From contig NW_024037051.1 in assembly GCF_015706575.1 (NCBI RefSeq), positions 13,179,016 to 13,243,015 of the forward strand: DNA of 64,000 nucleotides. Direction: 5' to 3'. The translations under genes and the position numbers were made by a program. Of the stretch, positions 12,701-21,121 are shown one piece after another. The stretch comes from Patiria miniata (Eukaryota > Echinodermata > Asteroidea > Valvatida > Asterinidae). The notes below the pieces were generated by a model, which saw only the letters and a program-made list of their open reading frames with translations, did not search any database and was not told the DNA's origin. Each line of letters begins with the position of its first letter. Positions within the stretch are counted from its first letter, which is position 1.

Positions 12701-13402
12701 TTACAAGATGGGCCTGTAGCATTTTGTTGTGATTAGATAATCGTCATAAGATCAAATGAATGTAAAAGCAAATGCATGAGAAGTATCCCTAAAACGTGCC
12801 ACTGCAACATTTAGTTGCAACTGAAAAGTGTTTCAATTTCTCTTTTTGTCTGCCTGCTGTTTTTAATCACCTGAGGCCGTGATAACACGCACTGGCTGTT
12901 TTTGTGCACAGGCACGGTTGACGGGTTAAGACGTCAAGTTTGCCTTCACTCGCCTCCGGGTTACGTCTAAACACGCTAATCCCTCGTGCCCTTAATATAC
13001 ACACACACAAAGACCGTGAAGTCTGTGGAGGCGGACCATGTGCTGACTGTTGTGTGGGCCATGTGCACGGCCTATTGTTGTACAGTTTATGATACAGTGC
13101 ACATCCCGGATTATTGAAACATATGAGGTTTTGCCACAAATGAATATCGTACAAATAGTGTTGAAATCTCTCTTGCAAATCAGTGTTTGTGGCGTTTGGC
13201 CGTACATAACTTTCCCAAGTTGGATGGGAAATTTTGCGTTTGAAAATTTCGAAATTTTTCGGCAAAAATAAACCTTGCGCGAAATGGTTATAATGTATGT
13301 TCCTGACCATTATGCTGTGGTCATTTAAAAAAAATTGTTGCATGAATTATCACTTCTAATGCCATTTTGTTGTTTCTTTTAAACTTAGATGAAGATGCAT
13401 AA
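720..13402 (+). CDS. eif3d: Eukaryotic translation initiation factor 3 subunit D, C-terminal 395 residues (5' exons outside window)
   Basis: Exons: 720-841, 2769-2901, 3594-3689, 4933-4981, 5397-5527, 6503-6582, 7446-7575, 9515-9657, 10823-11015, 12449-12545, 13389-13402. All junctions are GT-AG and the phases join to one 396-codon frame ending in TAA. The product follows animal eIF3d from about residue 150 to the end: [16 protein letters not shown], then [79 protein letters not shown] and [20 protein letters not shown]. It finishes in an acidic Asp/Glu/Ser tail, as in the family, shorter than I recall for mammals. eIF3d is a peripheral subunit of the cytosolic eIF3 complex. Its cap-binding fold, used for initiation on selected mRNAs, lies largely in the part present here. 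Five introns carry C/D snoRNA-like sequences. The last exon encodes only the final residues. Family assignment is near certain; the N-terminal 150 or so residues are upstream of the window. Confidence 0.97.
976..1060 (+). ncRNA. Box C/D snoRNA copy 1, snR38-like guide, in eif3d intron
   Basis: C box ATGATGA at 987-993, guide AGTTATCCCTG at 998-1008, internal D' CTGA at 1010-1013, and D box CTGA at 1048-1051. Short complementary ends (GTAC at 977-980 and 1057-1060) can close the structure. The guide sits directly before D', so by the box-plus-five rule it would direct 2'-O-methylation of a G in the 28S CAGGGATAACT. This is the most diverged of the five copies: it has GG rather than GT before D', and a weaker stem. 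Confidence 0.6.
1104..1303. mobile_element. Non-autonomous inverted-repeat element (family sharing GTGTACAAAACCAATGAGAG)
   Basis: TGTAAACACCGGCAATCGTGGAC on the left is matched by its complement GTCCACGATTGCCGGCATTTACA on the right. The shared internal core GTACAAAACCAATGAGAGCT also occurs near 11421 and 52388. A decayed relative lies at about 1990-2130. Confidence 0.55.
1612..1711. repeat. 100-bp near-perfect hairpin
   Basis: GGAACACGGAATAATGTAGT on the left arm is complementary to the right arm ending CCGTGTTCC. The arms are about 36 bp with a short loop (ACCACGAGGCCGA), and only a few positions are unpaired. No known motif is seen. It lies in the first visible eif3d intron. Confidence 0.7.
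2182..2618 (+). mobile_element. TTAA-flanked MITE with GGAGGATT tandem repeats (family A)
   Basis: It begins TTAACCCTAACCC and ends GGGTTAGGGTTAA, so the ends are inverted copies bounded by TTAA, as for piggyBac-type insertions. The inside is a run of degenerate units of the type GGAGGATTGAGGATGAATGG. A close copy lies in reverse orientation at 31942-32380, and a diverged one at 6739-7161. Confidence 0.7.
3268..3345 (+). ncRNA. Box C/D snoRNA copy 2, snR38-like guide, in eif3d intron
   Basis: This is the best-formed copy. A perfect 7-bp terminal stem (AGTGCCC at 3268-3274 with GGGCACT at 3339-3345) encloses C box ATGATGA (3279-3285), guide AGTTATCCCTGT (3291-3302), an exact D' CTGA (3303-3306), a C'-like TGATCATGAGGA, and D box CTGA (3332-3335). 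The guide abuts D' exactly as methylation guides require. It lies in the intron between the exons ending 2901 and starting 3594, in sense orientation, so it would be released by splicing. Confidence 0.78.
3968..4187. repeat. Extra segment in one copy of the duplicated intron; dispersed repeat also near 24895
   Basis: This block interrupts sequence that is continuous at 8580-8600 in the sister copy. Part of it (CTCAATGAAGGTC onward, with GACTGAGA and ACATTTCCAA) recurs at 24903-25020. No terminal repeats could be defined. Confidence 0.45.
4189..4263 (+). ncRNA. Box C/D snoRNA copy 3, snR38-like guide, in eif3d intron
   Basis: C box ATGATGA at 4199-4205, guide AGTTATCCCTGT at 4210-4221, a degenerate D' (CTAT), a C'-like GAGCATGAGGA, and D box CTGA at 4251-4254. 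ACCTT (4191-4195) pairs with AAGGT (4257-4261). It is very close to copy 4, and similarity continues on the 3' side, so the two belong to one intronic duplication. Confidence 0.66.
4375..4804. mobile_element. hAT-like MITE with 8-bp target duplication
   Basis: The target AACTTCAG is duplicated at 4367-4374 and 4805-4812. The ends are TAGGGGTGTGCG and, in reverse, AAGGGCTACGCA, typical of hAT termini. Internal GGGTACCCG motifs cluster near both ends. The sister intron copy (8790-8837) lacks the insertion, giving an empty-site comparison. Confidence 0.8.
5013..5232 (-). mobile_element. TTAA-flanked MITE, family B (about 215 bp)
   Basis: It has a TTAAACCCTAAC end and shares its interior in reverse orientation with 9832-10044 and 25745-25958 (for example CAGATTCCAACA, CTAAACTGACAGTCTTTTAC). 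The right end has decayed to TTGA. It is non-coding, in an eif3d intron. Confidence 0.65.
5680..6187. mobile_element. hAT-like element built of GAGTACGAGTAC repeats
   Basis: An exact 8-bp duplication CAGAATTG (5672-5679 and 6188-6195) flanks inverted ends CAGTGTTGTAG and CTACAACACTG. Most of the interior consists of GAGTAC-type hexamers in both orientations, with a short unique core near 5870-5940. Short open frames in it read the repeat and are not genes. Confidence 0.88.
6739..7161 (+). mobile_element. Diverged family A TTAA MITE
   Basis: It starts TTAACCATAACTGCCC and ends GGAGTTAGGGTTAA, bounded by TTAA. Internal AATCCTC and GGAGGATT motifs match family A at 2182-2618, but the copy is older. 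It lies in the eif3d intron between 6582 and 7446. Confidence 0.55.
7908..8435. mobile_element. Two adjacent long inverted repeats
   Basis: AACACCTCACCCACAGATTC (from 7910) is matched by its complement near 8247-8268. Next to it, ATTGACCACTTATCTCATGG (from 8278) is matched by its complement ending near 8433, with a second inner stem (AGCATTCTATTTTCCC with its complement). Both look like foldback or MITE remnants in one eif3d intron. Confidence 0.55.
8596..8670 (+). ncRNA. Box C/D snoRNA copy 4, snR38-like guide, in eif3d intron
   Basis: C box ATGATGA at 8606-8612, guide AGTTATCCCTGT at 8617-8628, D box CTGA at 8658-8661, and terminal pairing ACCTT/AAGGT. It differs from copy 3 at a handful of positions, none in the C box, D box or guide. 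It lies in the intron between the exons ending 7575 and starting 9515. Confidence 0.66.
8838..9301. mobile_element. MITE with GTGATGCGATCAAGCTAAA termini
   Basis: The ends GTGATGCGATCAAGCTAAAT and the exact complement at 9282-9301 extend to about 30 bp (through GAGTCATTTGTC). It lies in the second copy of the duplicated intron sequence and is absent from the first copy at about 4845. The flanks share AATT. A relative is at 42160-42783. Confidence 0.75.
9832..10044 (+). mobile_element. TTAA-flanked MITE, family B
   Basis: TTAACCCTAACTCCC at the left and GTTAGGGTTAA at the right, with TTAA at both outer edges. This is the best-preserved copy with 25745-25958. Confidence 0.75.
10228..10673. mobile_element. 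Tc1/mariner- or pogo-like MITE
   Basis: Ends TACAGTGGAACATCGCTATA and TAGCGACGGTCCACTGTA, flanked by TA, with repeated GTTCGGTATAGC motifs inside. The termini are of the CAGTGGAACCTCG type widespread in invertebrate Tc1/mariner elements. A second copy is at 43231-43621. Confidence 0.75.
11129..11510. mobile_element. Composite: inverted-repeat element plus Penelope-type tail and (GT)n
   Basis: CGTTTGTTAATGGTGTAAAT at the left and GTGTACAAAACCAATGAGAG at 11416 belong to the family also seen at 1104 and 52105. Inside, 11250-11331 is a segment shared with 21048-21121 on the minus strand. A (GT)n run follows at about 11487-11510. Confidence 0.5.
11250..11331 (+). mobile_element. Retroelement tail with hammerhead-like fold (Penelope-like?)
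   Basis: CTGAAGA (11258-11264) is followed by a perfect 7-bp stem CGGTCAG/CTGACCG with loop AGCATA, then GAACGTCGAGT. The copy on the minus strand at 21048-21121 has CTGACGA, stem CGGGCAG/CTGTTCG and GAAACGTTGAGT, so pairing is kept by different bases. The arrangement CUGANGA-stem-GAAA recalls hammerhead ribozymes carried by Penelope-like elements, but the stem is offset by one base from the textbook core. Confidence 0.4.
11511..12440. other. eif3d intron sequence without recognised features
   Basis: AT-rich sequence before the penultimate exon. It holds CCCCATTCAACT repeats near 11660-11720 and two CCTAATGTGGTGC repeats near 11955-11985. No open frame with a recognisable product. Confidence 0.5.
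12600..12676 (+). ncRNA. Box C/D snoRNA copy 5, snR38-like guide, in eif3d intron
   Basis: A perfect 6-bp terminal stem AGTGCC (12600-12605) with GGCACT (12671-12676) encloses C box GTGATGA (12611-12617), guide AGTTATCCCTGT (12623-12634), a C'-like TGATCCTGAGGA, and D box CTGA (12663-12666). It lies in the last eif3d intron, just after the exon ending 12545. The stem resembles copy 2, so copies 2 and 5 share a lineage separate from copies 3 and 4. Confidence 0.75.
12690..13380. other. Last eif3d intron downstream of snoRNA copy 5
   Basis: No gene or defined repeat was recognised. Short open frames here lack similarity to any family I know. Confidence 0.5.
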
Positions 13403-13884
13403 ACCCTCAAGAAACTCCAAGGATTTATCAAGGATCTGCAAGTCATCACCGATCATCACAAAAAGGAGCTCGGCACTCACTGCCCGTATTTTCGTTATTC
13501 CACTCTCACCGAAGGCTCAGAACATATTTTTCTCTACACAAGTGACATCATTGCTGCTCTACGCCAGCGTCAAATGAAATTCCAAAATTCCAAATAATTA
13601 TGTGATGGGACACTTTAATTGTAATCAAGTGAAAAACAAAAATTGTATTTGTGTAGTGCAGTTACCTTTGTGCAAATCTTTTCAGAAATCACACAATGTT
13701 GTGTCAATGCCAAGTTCAGTTTGAGAGACTCGGTCACTAGTGGATAGCATTCTGATTATATGTATTTAAGTATTAGTTCTAATTTTCCCTTACCTCACCT
13801 TACCAAGCACACATTAGAACTCTATTTAAGTCACCATTCAAGACGTAAAGGGCTTGCCATAGTTCCTCAACCTACTCCAATAAA
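13403..13884 (+). terminator. eif3d 3' UTR with AATAAA signal at 13879-13884
   Basis: Unique AT-rich sequence follows the stop codon, and the first canonical AATAAA is at 13879. A second AATAAA (14277-14282) lies beyond a transposon remnant and could give a longer 3' end. Confidence 0.5.
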
Positions 13885-13943
13885 TCTGTATTTCATTTTT
13901 CGTGGTGGGAAATAGCCCAAACTAAAGGTTAATGATTTAATGC

Positions 13944-14254
13944 AATTGACCTATTGCCGTTTGCGAGTTAGCCACGCCCCTTAGACAACAATATGGAATT
14001 TTTGTACACTAAGACTGCATCCGAATCAGCTGTCTAGAGCTAGGTCTAGGTCTGCGCCCATTGAAAATACGCAGGGACGTGCTGACAATTGACGTGGCTG
14101 TAGCTCTGGCTTGAAGCCCGTTTTGGACACGGCCTTAGTTTTGTAGTCTTGGATGTTACGCGTTCCGCGTCCATTTGTATATCATGTAATTGGACAACGT
14201 TTCACGAGCTGCGTTGACGCAATTCTAACGCGATTCCACCACGATAGGTCAATT
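13944..14254. mobile_element. MITE with AATTGACCTAT / ATAGGTCAATT ends
   Basis: Inverted ends AATTGACCTATTGCCG and CGATAGGTCAATT. The interior includes GCGAGTTAGCCACGCCCCT and TTTGTATATCATGTAATTGG, repeated at 52156-52345. It lies in the intergenic space downstream of eif3d. Confidence 0.65.
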
Positions 14255-15086
14255 TTAGGCCTGGTTTATGACATCAATAAACACGTATATGACTGGTCAA
14301 TCGAATGCCAATGTCTTGGTTTTATTTCTCTTTTTTGAATTTAAAAAAAAATGACTTTTCAACAACTTAAATATCTGAATACAACATTTTTAACAGCATA
14401 CATGTACTTTACATAAATACAGTTGCGTTCAGCTGTCATCAACTTTAAAAACAAAACTTGTGCAAAACTTAACTTTTCAACATGATCTGCCATCTTGTAC
14501 AAATTGGTACTTTTCATAAAAAAAGGTCGTTTTTCTCATCAAAACATGTTTTGGAACATTAATTCTGCGTTAGTCACAAAGATGAATATAAATTTACTGA
14601 TAAACTGTTAAAAAGGCAACTATGAAAACGCATTGATCCAGTCTTATCAACCGTCACTAAAACAAATACGAATGCAAGGAACAAAATTTGCATAGCTTTA
14701 CTTTAACAGATTTTCCAGTGAAAGAAAAAAAACCTTTTCACTCGCATTATTTCAGGAGGGTCTTCTCGGCCTAGAAATTTGTTTCTGAATTTTTGCCTAA
14801 CCAACTATTGAGAATGGCAAAATGTGCAACAGTTTTTGCTAACAAATGTAAAAAAAAACTTGTACTGTAATTCACATGCCCTTATAATTACAAAAATATA
14901 ACTCTTCATGATCTAGGTAGTTTACAAAAGTACAGAGAGATTAACGAAATTATAAATTACGTATACAATGTATATAAATCTCGAAGAGGTAGCAACTTTC
15001 AAAAGCTAGCCAATCACATGACATGTTCCAAACGAGCCAACGATAACACGGCTTTTGTTAAAGAAAAAGCAAAAGTTGGAGATGTG
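14255..15086. terminator. Convergent 3' ends: AATAAA on both strands 39 bp apart
   Basis: Plus-strand AATAAA at 14277-14282 faces a minus-strand AATAAA at 14321-14326. These could terminate a long eif3d transcript and the minus-strand gene. The remainder is AT-rich, possible 3' UTR of the minus-strand gene, with no open frame. Confidence 0.4.
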
Positions 15087-15605
15087 TTGAAGCTATAGTC
15101 CATCATTTGTAATTAGTGCATTTTGTTCGTTTGCAGCAACATAAGTGTTCAAAATCTGATGAAGGATACTGAGCAACTAAACTGATCAAGTTTCAGCTAA
15201 GCTTCAGCTGTACATTCCGAGAAAAGCAGCATTCTAAGATCTCAATTTCAAATCAAAAGTTACTGAATCATGTTTTGAATTGTTTTGAATTGCAGCTATA
15301 CGCGGTGTCGCGCACTGATCCGACGAATTATAACAACCGCGCGCGCGTGTGCGTCGTTCCAATACTTGTGCGCGCTGCGCTGAATAACAAAACGAACTAC
15401 TAATTTAAATTTTCCTAAGGTGCTTCTTAAGAATCACCGTTGGAAATGCCTTCTTTCGTTAATTACTTCAAAATGACAGCTTCCCAGAAAGAATAATTTC
15501 ACAGGGAGTTTAGTTCCCTTACTATCTTTCAACCAAGTTTGTTTTTCAACAGTAATTACGCCAGTTACTTTTCGGATGGCTGCAAATGATGGACTATAGC
15601 TTTAA
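15087..15605. mobile_element. Inverted-repeat MITE in the 3' UTR of the minus-strand gene
   Basis: AGCTATAGTCCATCATTTG at the left is the exact complement of CAAATGATGGACTATAGCT at the right. The right end stops 12 bp beyond the stop codon of the minus-strand gene, so its transcripts would carry this element unless they end almost immediately. Confidence 0.7.
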
Positions 15606-15617
15606 ACTGATAAGATG

Positions 15618-18600
15618 TCACTTGGCATCGCCTTTCCTGGCCCGCTTTGTGTCATCTTTGCCGCCATTTTCAGAAGACTTTCTTTTCTCGCCAGCTTCTA
15701 GCTGCTCTAGGAGACTAGGCTGGAGTTTGTTGGCCATGTAGTGGGTCCATAGAGCCAGCTCCACTTTGTGCGGTGTCCACTGCTTGGTTGCATCTGGCAA
15801 CGGAAAAGGAAGACGGGAAAGTAATTGATGTAGGCAGTTACAGTTTATTAACCAATTAATGTAGGATCTTTGTCCAACGTACGGAGGCAAAACAGTTGAT
15901 GCTGTGATCCAAAACCAAAGTTTACATTCTGTGTTTGAAGAATTGAAAACAATTTAACAGTACAGATCACCTTATCATGCAGTATTGGTTTAATCCTAAA
16001 CCCCACAAATTCCAACACCGTATGGTAAACTGTACACAAAAACTATTGGACTCTTATTGATGGTATGCATAACTCCAAAAGCGTAATCAGTTTACTAGTG
16101 CAGTACTCAACAGATTCCAACAAACCCTGGTGTTGGAGTTCGACTCAATGGGGATTGTTAGGGTTAAAGCAGGATTGGTGACTACACAAACTATTTGTAT
16201 TTACACAGCTGACTGGAAATAGCACATTAGTCCGAAATGATCTATGATCCATTATGCCCTATATACCCCCATGGGCAAAAGTACTTGTGCCTCGATCTCC
16301 AGTGCCACATCCCATGTTCCAGCCACGCATGTCATATGCAACAGCAAGTGCCTGCGCGTTGGGACCATCATCAGACTTTTGGTTGTGCTATCATTGCTGT
16401 GATAGGTCAAAGCATAACGTGGCGTGGCTAAACGGATTGATCCATTACCAACCTTTTGATGAGTTAAGTTGTAGGCTAATTTTATAAACAAACTAACATT
16501 CTCAAAATTGTTTTCTGTGGTCCCATGATGTTGACTTTCACACCTCCCTACCAAACAAAATTGAATGGCTATGAATTATAACTTTGGTATATTCAACACT
16601 GATGAATAAATGCTGCACAGTTCACAGAAAATTACCTGCGGGCGCAACACGAATACTCACAAAATCCTTCACAATGGCTGTTGAGTGAACCCTAGTACAT
16701 GTATTTTTTATTTGTCACTCACCCTCCTTGTTGAGCCTCTTGACGCATGCGCTGACCTCGGCCGAGTATTGAGAATACTGCTGGGGTGTGTACTTGAGTG
16801 GAGCCAGGCCTGGTATGGGCAGCATGCTCTCATCGGCCATGAAGGGTGCATGCTGGGGAGCTCCTGCTGCCAAGACAGCTACAAAGAAGTCGGAGTAGTA
16901 GTCAAAGTCGATAAATATTTCTAATTTAAAAAAAAAACTGTTCTTATTATCACATGAAGCCCTTATTATTTTTGATTCAGGGGAGAGGCTGATTTGATGA
17001 GAGGATGCTTTAAGGGGACTCAAAATTGTTAAGGGGGGGGGGGGGAAGACGGCCTCAGCACCATCTTGGCGAATTGCACTGACGTAGAATGGAAGTCGGA
17101 GTAGAAGGCAGAAGAAGACTTTGATGAAACTTTAAAGTGGAGGGATATAATATTGTAATGATGGGCTTTTTCCGTTACTGATGCAATTTTTCCGTTACTG
17201 ATGCAATGCTGTCCAAGAGCTTGTGAGAAAAAAATTGATAAGCTTGCTCAGCTGGGACTCGAACCCAGGACATCTTTTTCATTAGCGTAAAAGTCTTGTG
17301 AAAGAGAAAGACAGAATCCTAGGAAGACACAAATATGTCTACCAGAGTTGTAGTCGAGGGACTTTTGCGGATCATTAAAGTACTTTACATGACCGGTGAC
17401 AAGTAAATTTAAAAGTCGATTCACAAGTCAATTTACAAGTAGCTGCACATCATCATCATCATCTGTCGTCAGAATGGCAGAAGCAGCATTGACAAAGATG
17501 TGCCAGGTCGCCTTATCCTTCATGAGCTGCTGGATCTCAGTCATATCCAGACCAATGTCATTGGAGATGGTGTCAGGGTAGCAAACTTTGCTCCTACCAC
17601 GATCTGGGTGCCCTCCAGGCGGTGACCAGAAACTCCGAGGACAGCAGGGACTGGACGACAAAGGATTGCCCTAGTTTGTCACAGTTAATTTGAATAGCTG
17701 GTGAGTTGCATGACTTGGGACTGGATGACTTGTGATTGACTTGTGATCAAACTGTGGCCAAGTTCGGGCAAGGACCATTAGTCGACTAGTGGTTGATTTG
17801 TGACGTACCTTACGCCTGCGCACTGATAGCAACGTGCGAACGTCTCTAGTCAAAGGCTGGTCAAAATGTCATCGCAAAACTTCTGGATCCTGGCTCTCTG
17901 CTAGCGTTATGGATGCGCGCAGCTATTGGTTACCAGCGAAGCAACCAACCCCAGTAGGTTGGTTCCAAATAGTCGACTAGCGTAGTCAACCACCGTTGAC
18001 TAGAAAGAGTTCGGGCAAACGTTAGTTAACCATTAGTCAACTATAGTCCTTGCACGAACTTGGCCTGAGATGACTGAAGACACTTATGTCGTAACTTTTT
18101 CAGGACAAGTTGCGCATTTCCCTCGCAAGCCATCAGCTACACATATCTTTTACTTTTAATATTACAATGTGGAAATAGCACTCGATAATTTATACTTAAT
18201 CACCTTCCTTTAAAAAAAAAGCCCTCTTGCCCCCCCCCCCCCCCCGAAAAGTTTGGTTCTGTATCCGCCCTTGCAAGTACAACTACAAGAGTAATTTTCA
18301 CCCACCAGAAGCAGTGGCTGGCCCCACAGCGCTCAGGACTGTCAATTCCTTGATGGCCTTAGCCAGGTTTGGCAGGCTCTTGAAGGCCTTCTTACTCGCT
18401 GACTCAACCAGCTCAGGCTTGTTGCCTTGCACCATGTCATAGAGTCTGGGCCGGAATTTGCCTCTCTGAAATTCAATGACAGATTATAGACCATTCACTC
18501 ACTTGAGACTTAAAATACTAAATAACACTTCAGATGTATTTGTGGGAGATTTGCTGAAAATCACATTATAGAAAACCTCATACATACATTCAGGATTAAA

Positions 18601-20464
18601 ACTGTGTTTTCATTAGGTTTCAAAAATAAATGTTTTTTTCCACTCTCAAGTTTGTGAAAAACAATAAGTGGGATCCTGGATGGGATGTGTGGTGTGTTGG
18701 CTCATATCGAGTAATAATAATAATAATAACAGGTTCTTATATAGCGCTTTTAAATAAGATCATGCTATTTAAAGGGAAAATACAACATTTGCAAACATCA
18801 AAAAATAAAACTACCAAATCATCTTGAAATACCTTGCTGGACTGTTAGTGAATAACAGTGTAAAGCATCCTGTAAAATCATGGCACCTGGTATACTGTCA
18901 TTTTCAAGAAAAGTGGTATTTTTGTATCAATTTCCAACGCTGGTCAGCCGACCAGCGTTGGAAAAAACTGGCTTTTTTTCAAATACTGGCCCCAATTGAC
19001 CATCGCACTTGTTTGCAATCGATTACACACCTATGAACGGGTACAAGCCAGCTAGACTGGTTCCCTGACCTTACAATTCCCCAATGTATGTAAACTGCTC
19101 TGTTTCTTCTTATATGGAGTCAGGGAACCAGACTACAGAAAAAATGATTGTTTTTCTTGGTTTTTATAGCATTTTCGAACCCAAAACCTCAAAAAAGTCA
19201 GTGTAACTATATTTGCTATATATTTCCAACCCCCCAATTCCATCCATTTCTGAAAATTACAGCAAAAGCAAATGATGTATATTCCCTTAAAAATATTATT
19301 ACCCCTGATCATTGGCCAATGAAACATTCCAAATACAATCTGAGCTCCCTGGGTAGTATACAGCTCAATGCTGCCATTTTGGCACACAGCTCAAATGAAT
19401 CACAATAACTATCTCTGCCCTCACAGGTACCCATTTACTCCTGGGTGGGGATAAGCAATGGGTGACAAAGTGCCTTGCCCAAGGGCACGCGTACCATAAC
19501 CCCAGGCTGGACTGGAACCCACAACCTGCAGAATTACCCGCAGACCACAAATTCAATGCCCCAGACCACAAGGCCACGGCACTCCACTATAAAAGTCACC
19601 TTGATACCTAACTAGCTAATATTGAAACCATTAAAGTCATCTAATAGTAAGTATTACAGTGAGTTTCCATTTCATGAGTTTGGTGATCTCTTCATGAGTG
19701 ATGTACTTGGAATCTCGCTCCTGAATGAGCTTGGGCAGGTCCTCCTGGTACCTAGCAGGTCAAAAAAGGAGACATAAAAGAAATTTGACTTTCTTCAAAA
19801 ACAGCACAAAAGATTACAGAATTTTAATCCTAATAGTACACAAATCAATCATATTTATAACACTTTCCAATTCAAACTTAATTGTTGCCGAACGTCAGTT
19901 GCAACTGTCAGGGGTGGATCAAGGAATTTTTGCATGAGGGAGAGTGTGATGAGGCCTGTCAGATTTTTGTTATAATTATTTTTTATATCAGTGCGTGGGG
20001 GGGGGGGGGGGGGGGTGTTTCGACCCCCTCCCCCCGCCCCATCAAAGCCCCTCTGGATCCGCGCCCGACTATACAATCCAGCTCTCAGTGTAGTATTTGC
20101 TAGTCCTCACTAGCCCATCACAAGTCACTCAGTCTTAAGTCAAGTAAACAAGAATATGTAACAAGATATTCATCAGAACTTTGACTAGGCATTCCTCCAT
20201 TTATCCTGACTCATTTTTTGGCCAGACTTGTGATTAACTCGATGATACCTCTGCATTAATTAATTTGTTTTATTTTTTGGGGGGGGGGTTGAAGAGGACT
20301 GTTTGAGCCTTGCATGCTCACCATTTATCCAGATCCAGAAGTTCTTTCTTTCCTCCCGGCTTCTTGATGGCAGCACCTTTGAGCTCCATCACGTTGCCAT
20401 AGAGACTGAGCGTCTTCTCCCAGGCAGTGGGACTGCCAGATGTGAAGAACTTTGTTGTGCTCAT
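15618..20464 (-). CDS. Unrecognised conserved-type protein, 242 aa, helix-hairpin-helix-like segment
   Basis: Five exons on the minus strand: 20464-20322, 19751-19658, 18465-18306, 16878-16723, 15793-15618. All have GT-AG borders and matching phases, giving 243 codons with stop. Start MSTTKFFTSGSPTAWEKTLS was chosen because a splice acceptor (CAG before TAGGCC) lies just upstream and the frame then joins perfectly. The middle reads RPRLYDMVQGN and LAKAIKELTVLSAVGPATAS: the VGPATA turn between helices resembles the hairpin of HhH DNA-binding and DNA-glycosylase folds. No catalytic Lys/Asp motif is evident. The C-terminus is basic and Ser-rich (EKRKSSENGGKDDTKRARKG), like a nuclear localisation signal. 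Splice fit and codon use show a real gene. I cannot name the family; a nuclear nucleic-acid-binding role is only inference. Confidence 0.85.
15990..16167 (+). mobile_element. Diverged TTAA MITE, family B
   Basis: TTAATCCTAAACCCC at the left and GTTAGGGTTAA at the right. Interior ACAAATTCCAACACCGTATGG matches family B. Located in an intron of the minus-strand gene. Confidence 0.6.
17235..17290 (-). mobile_element. tRNA-like SINE fragment
   Basis: On the minus strand, CTGGGTTCGAGTCCCAGCTG is a good B-box/T-arm with a complementary stem. No complete tRNA fold with an anticodon arm could be closed. Confidence 0.4.
17425..17640 (-). pseudogene. Non-LTR retrotransposon ORF2 C-terminal fragment
   Basis: The minus-strand frame holds GRSKVCYPDTISNDIGLDMT and LMKDKATWHIFVNAASA. 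This matches the pattern G-R-x-x-x-x-Y-x-D-x-I-x-x-D-x-G followed by DR/KxxWHxxV at the extreme C-terminus of RTE-like LINE polyproteins. It is short and ends in a (CAT)n-like tail, so it is a truncated dead copy in an intron of the minus-strand gene. Confidence 0.6.
18769..19290 (+). mobile_element. TTAA MITE with central perfect-type palindrome, family C copy 1
   Basis: Starts TTAAAGGGAAAATACAAC and ends GATGTATATTCCCTTAA. The central palindrome at 18934-18961 (CCAACGCTGGTC, then complement) has one mismatched pair. A second stem pairs TAGACTGGTTCCCTGAC with GTCAGGGAACCAGACTA. Other copies: 36188, 55892 and 57156. Confidence 0.75.
19404..19585 (-). mobile_element. tRNA-derived SINE (family S1)
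   Basis: Minus strand: tRNA-like head GCCGTGGCCTTGTGGTCTGG, B box GGTTCCAGTCC, then CCCTTGGGCAAGGCAC and AAATGGGTACCTGTGAGGGC. The same order occurs at 54630-54815 on the plus strand. Confidence 0.75.
19908..20070. mobile_element. hAT-like MITE with G-run
   Basis: Ends CAGGGGTGGATCAAGG and, in reverse, CGGGCGCGGATCCAGAGGGG, with a poly-G/poly-C core at 19997-20037. The termini resemble those at 58203-58547, but no clear target duplication is seen. Confidence 0.5.
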
Positions 20465-21047
20465 GATGATGTTTAGGCCTACTGCTGTTTTAGAAGGATC
20501 ATAAATGTCAATAAGCAATCATGCCAAGTAAATATTGTCTCTTTCCACAGTCTTAAACCGAGTACATATTCATTCAAACACTTCTCAAAATTCCCAAAGA
20601 AACAACACATGAAATGCCCGACTTAAATGTATATGTACTTCTTAAAATTACCAAAGAAATTACACAGATATTATTAACATTATACATTTAAAAATGCCCA
20701 ACTTGATTTGATGAGTACTGAGTAGCCTGCAGGCGTGCAGCTGTGTGCTTCCATTTTTCCAATGCATGTCCAATTCAAGTCACTGTTTGTAATACAGTCT
20801 ACATGTCAATTAATCCAAAACAAGTAAATGTTCTACATGCTTTAATTACCATAGTAATTATTGGCAGTGCAATTGTAGTCCGATTAAGTATAAATCTTCA
20901 AATCACCTTTTTTTTAAACATAGTTTTGACATCCTCTGGGGACCATAATATGGCATGACCATGACCAAATGTTAAAAAATGCGATTTGTACTTTACTAAG
21001 ACAAGATAAGTTTGCGGTAGCACCATGTGACAAAAAATCTCTTTTCT

Positions 21048-21121
21048 GAGTATGTGTGGTTCTGAAAAGAGCCGGAGGGACTCAACGTTTCGAACAGTAT
21101 GCTCTGCCCGTCGTCAGGAGA
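21048..21121 (-). mobile_element. Second Penelope-like tail with hammerhead-like fold
   Basis: Minus strand CTCCTGACGACGGGCAGAGC, loop, then CTGTTCGAAACGTTGAGTC and CTCTTTTCAGAACCA. It is homologous to 11250-11331. It carries the intact CTGACGA and GAAAC segments. Confidence 0.45.
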
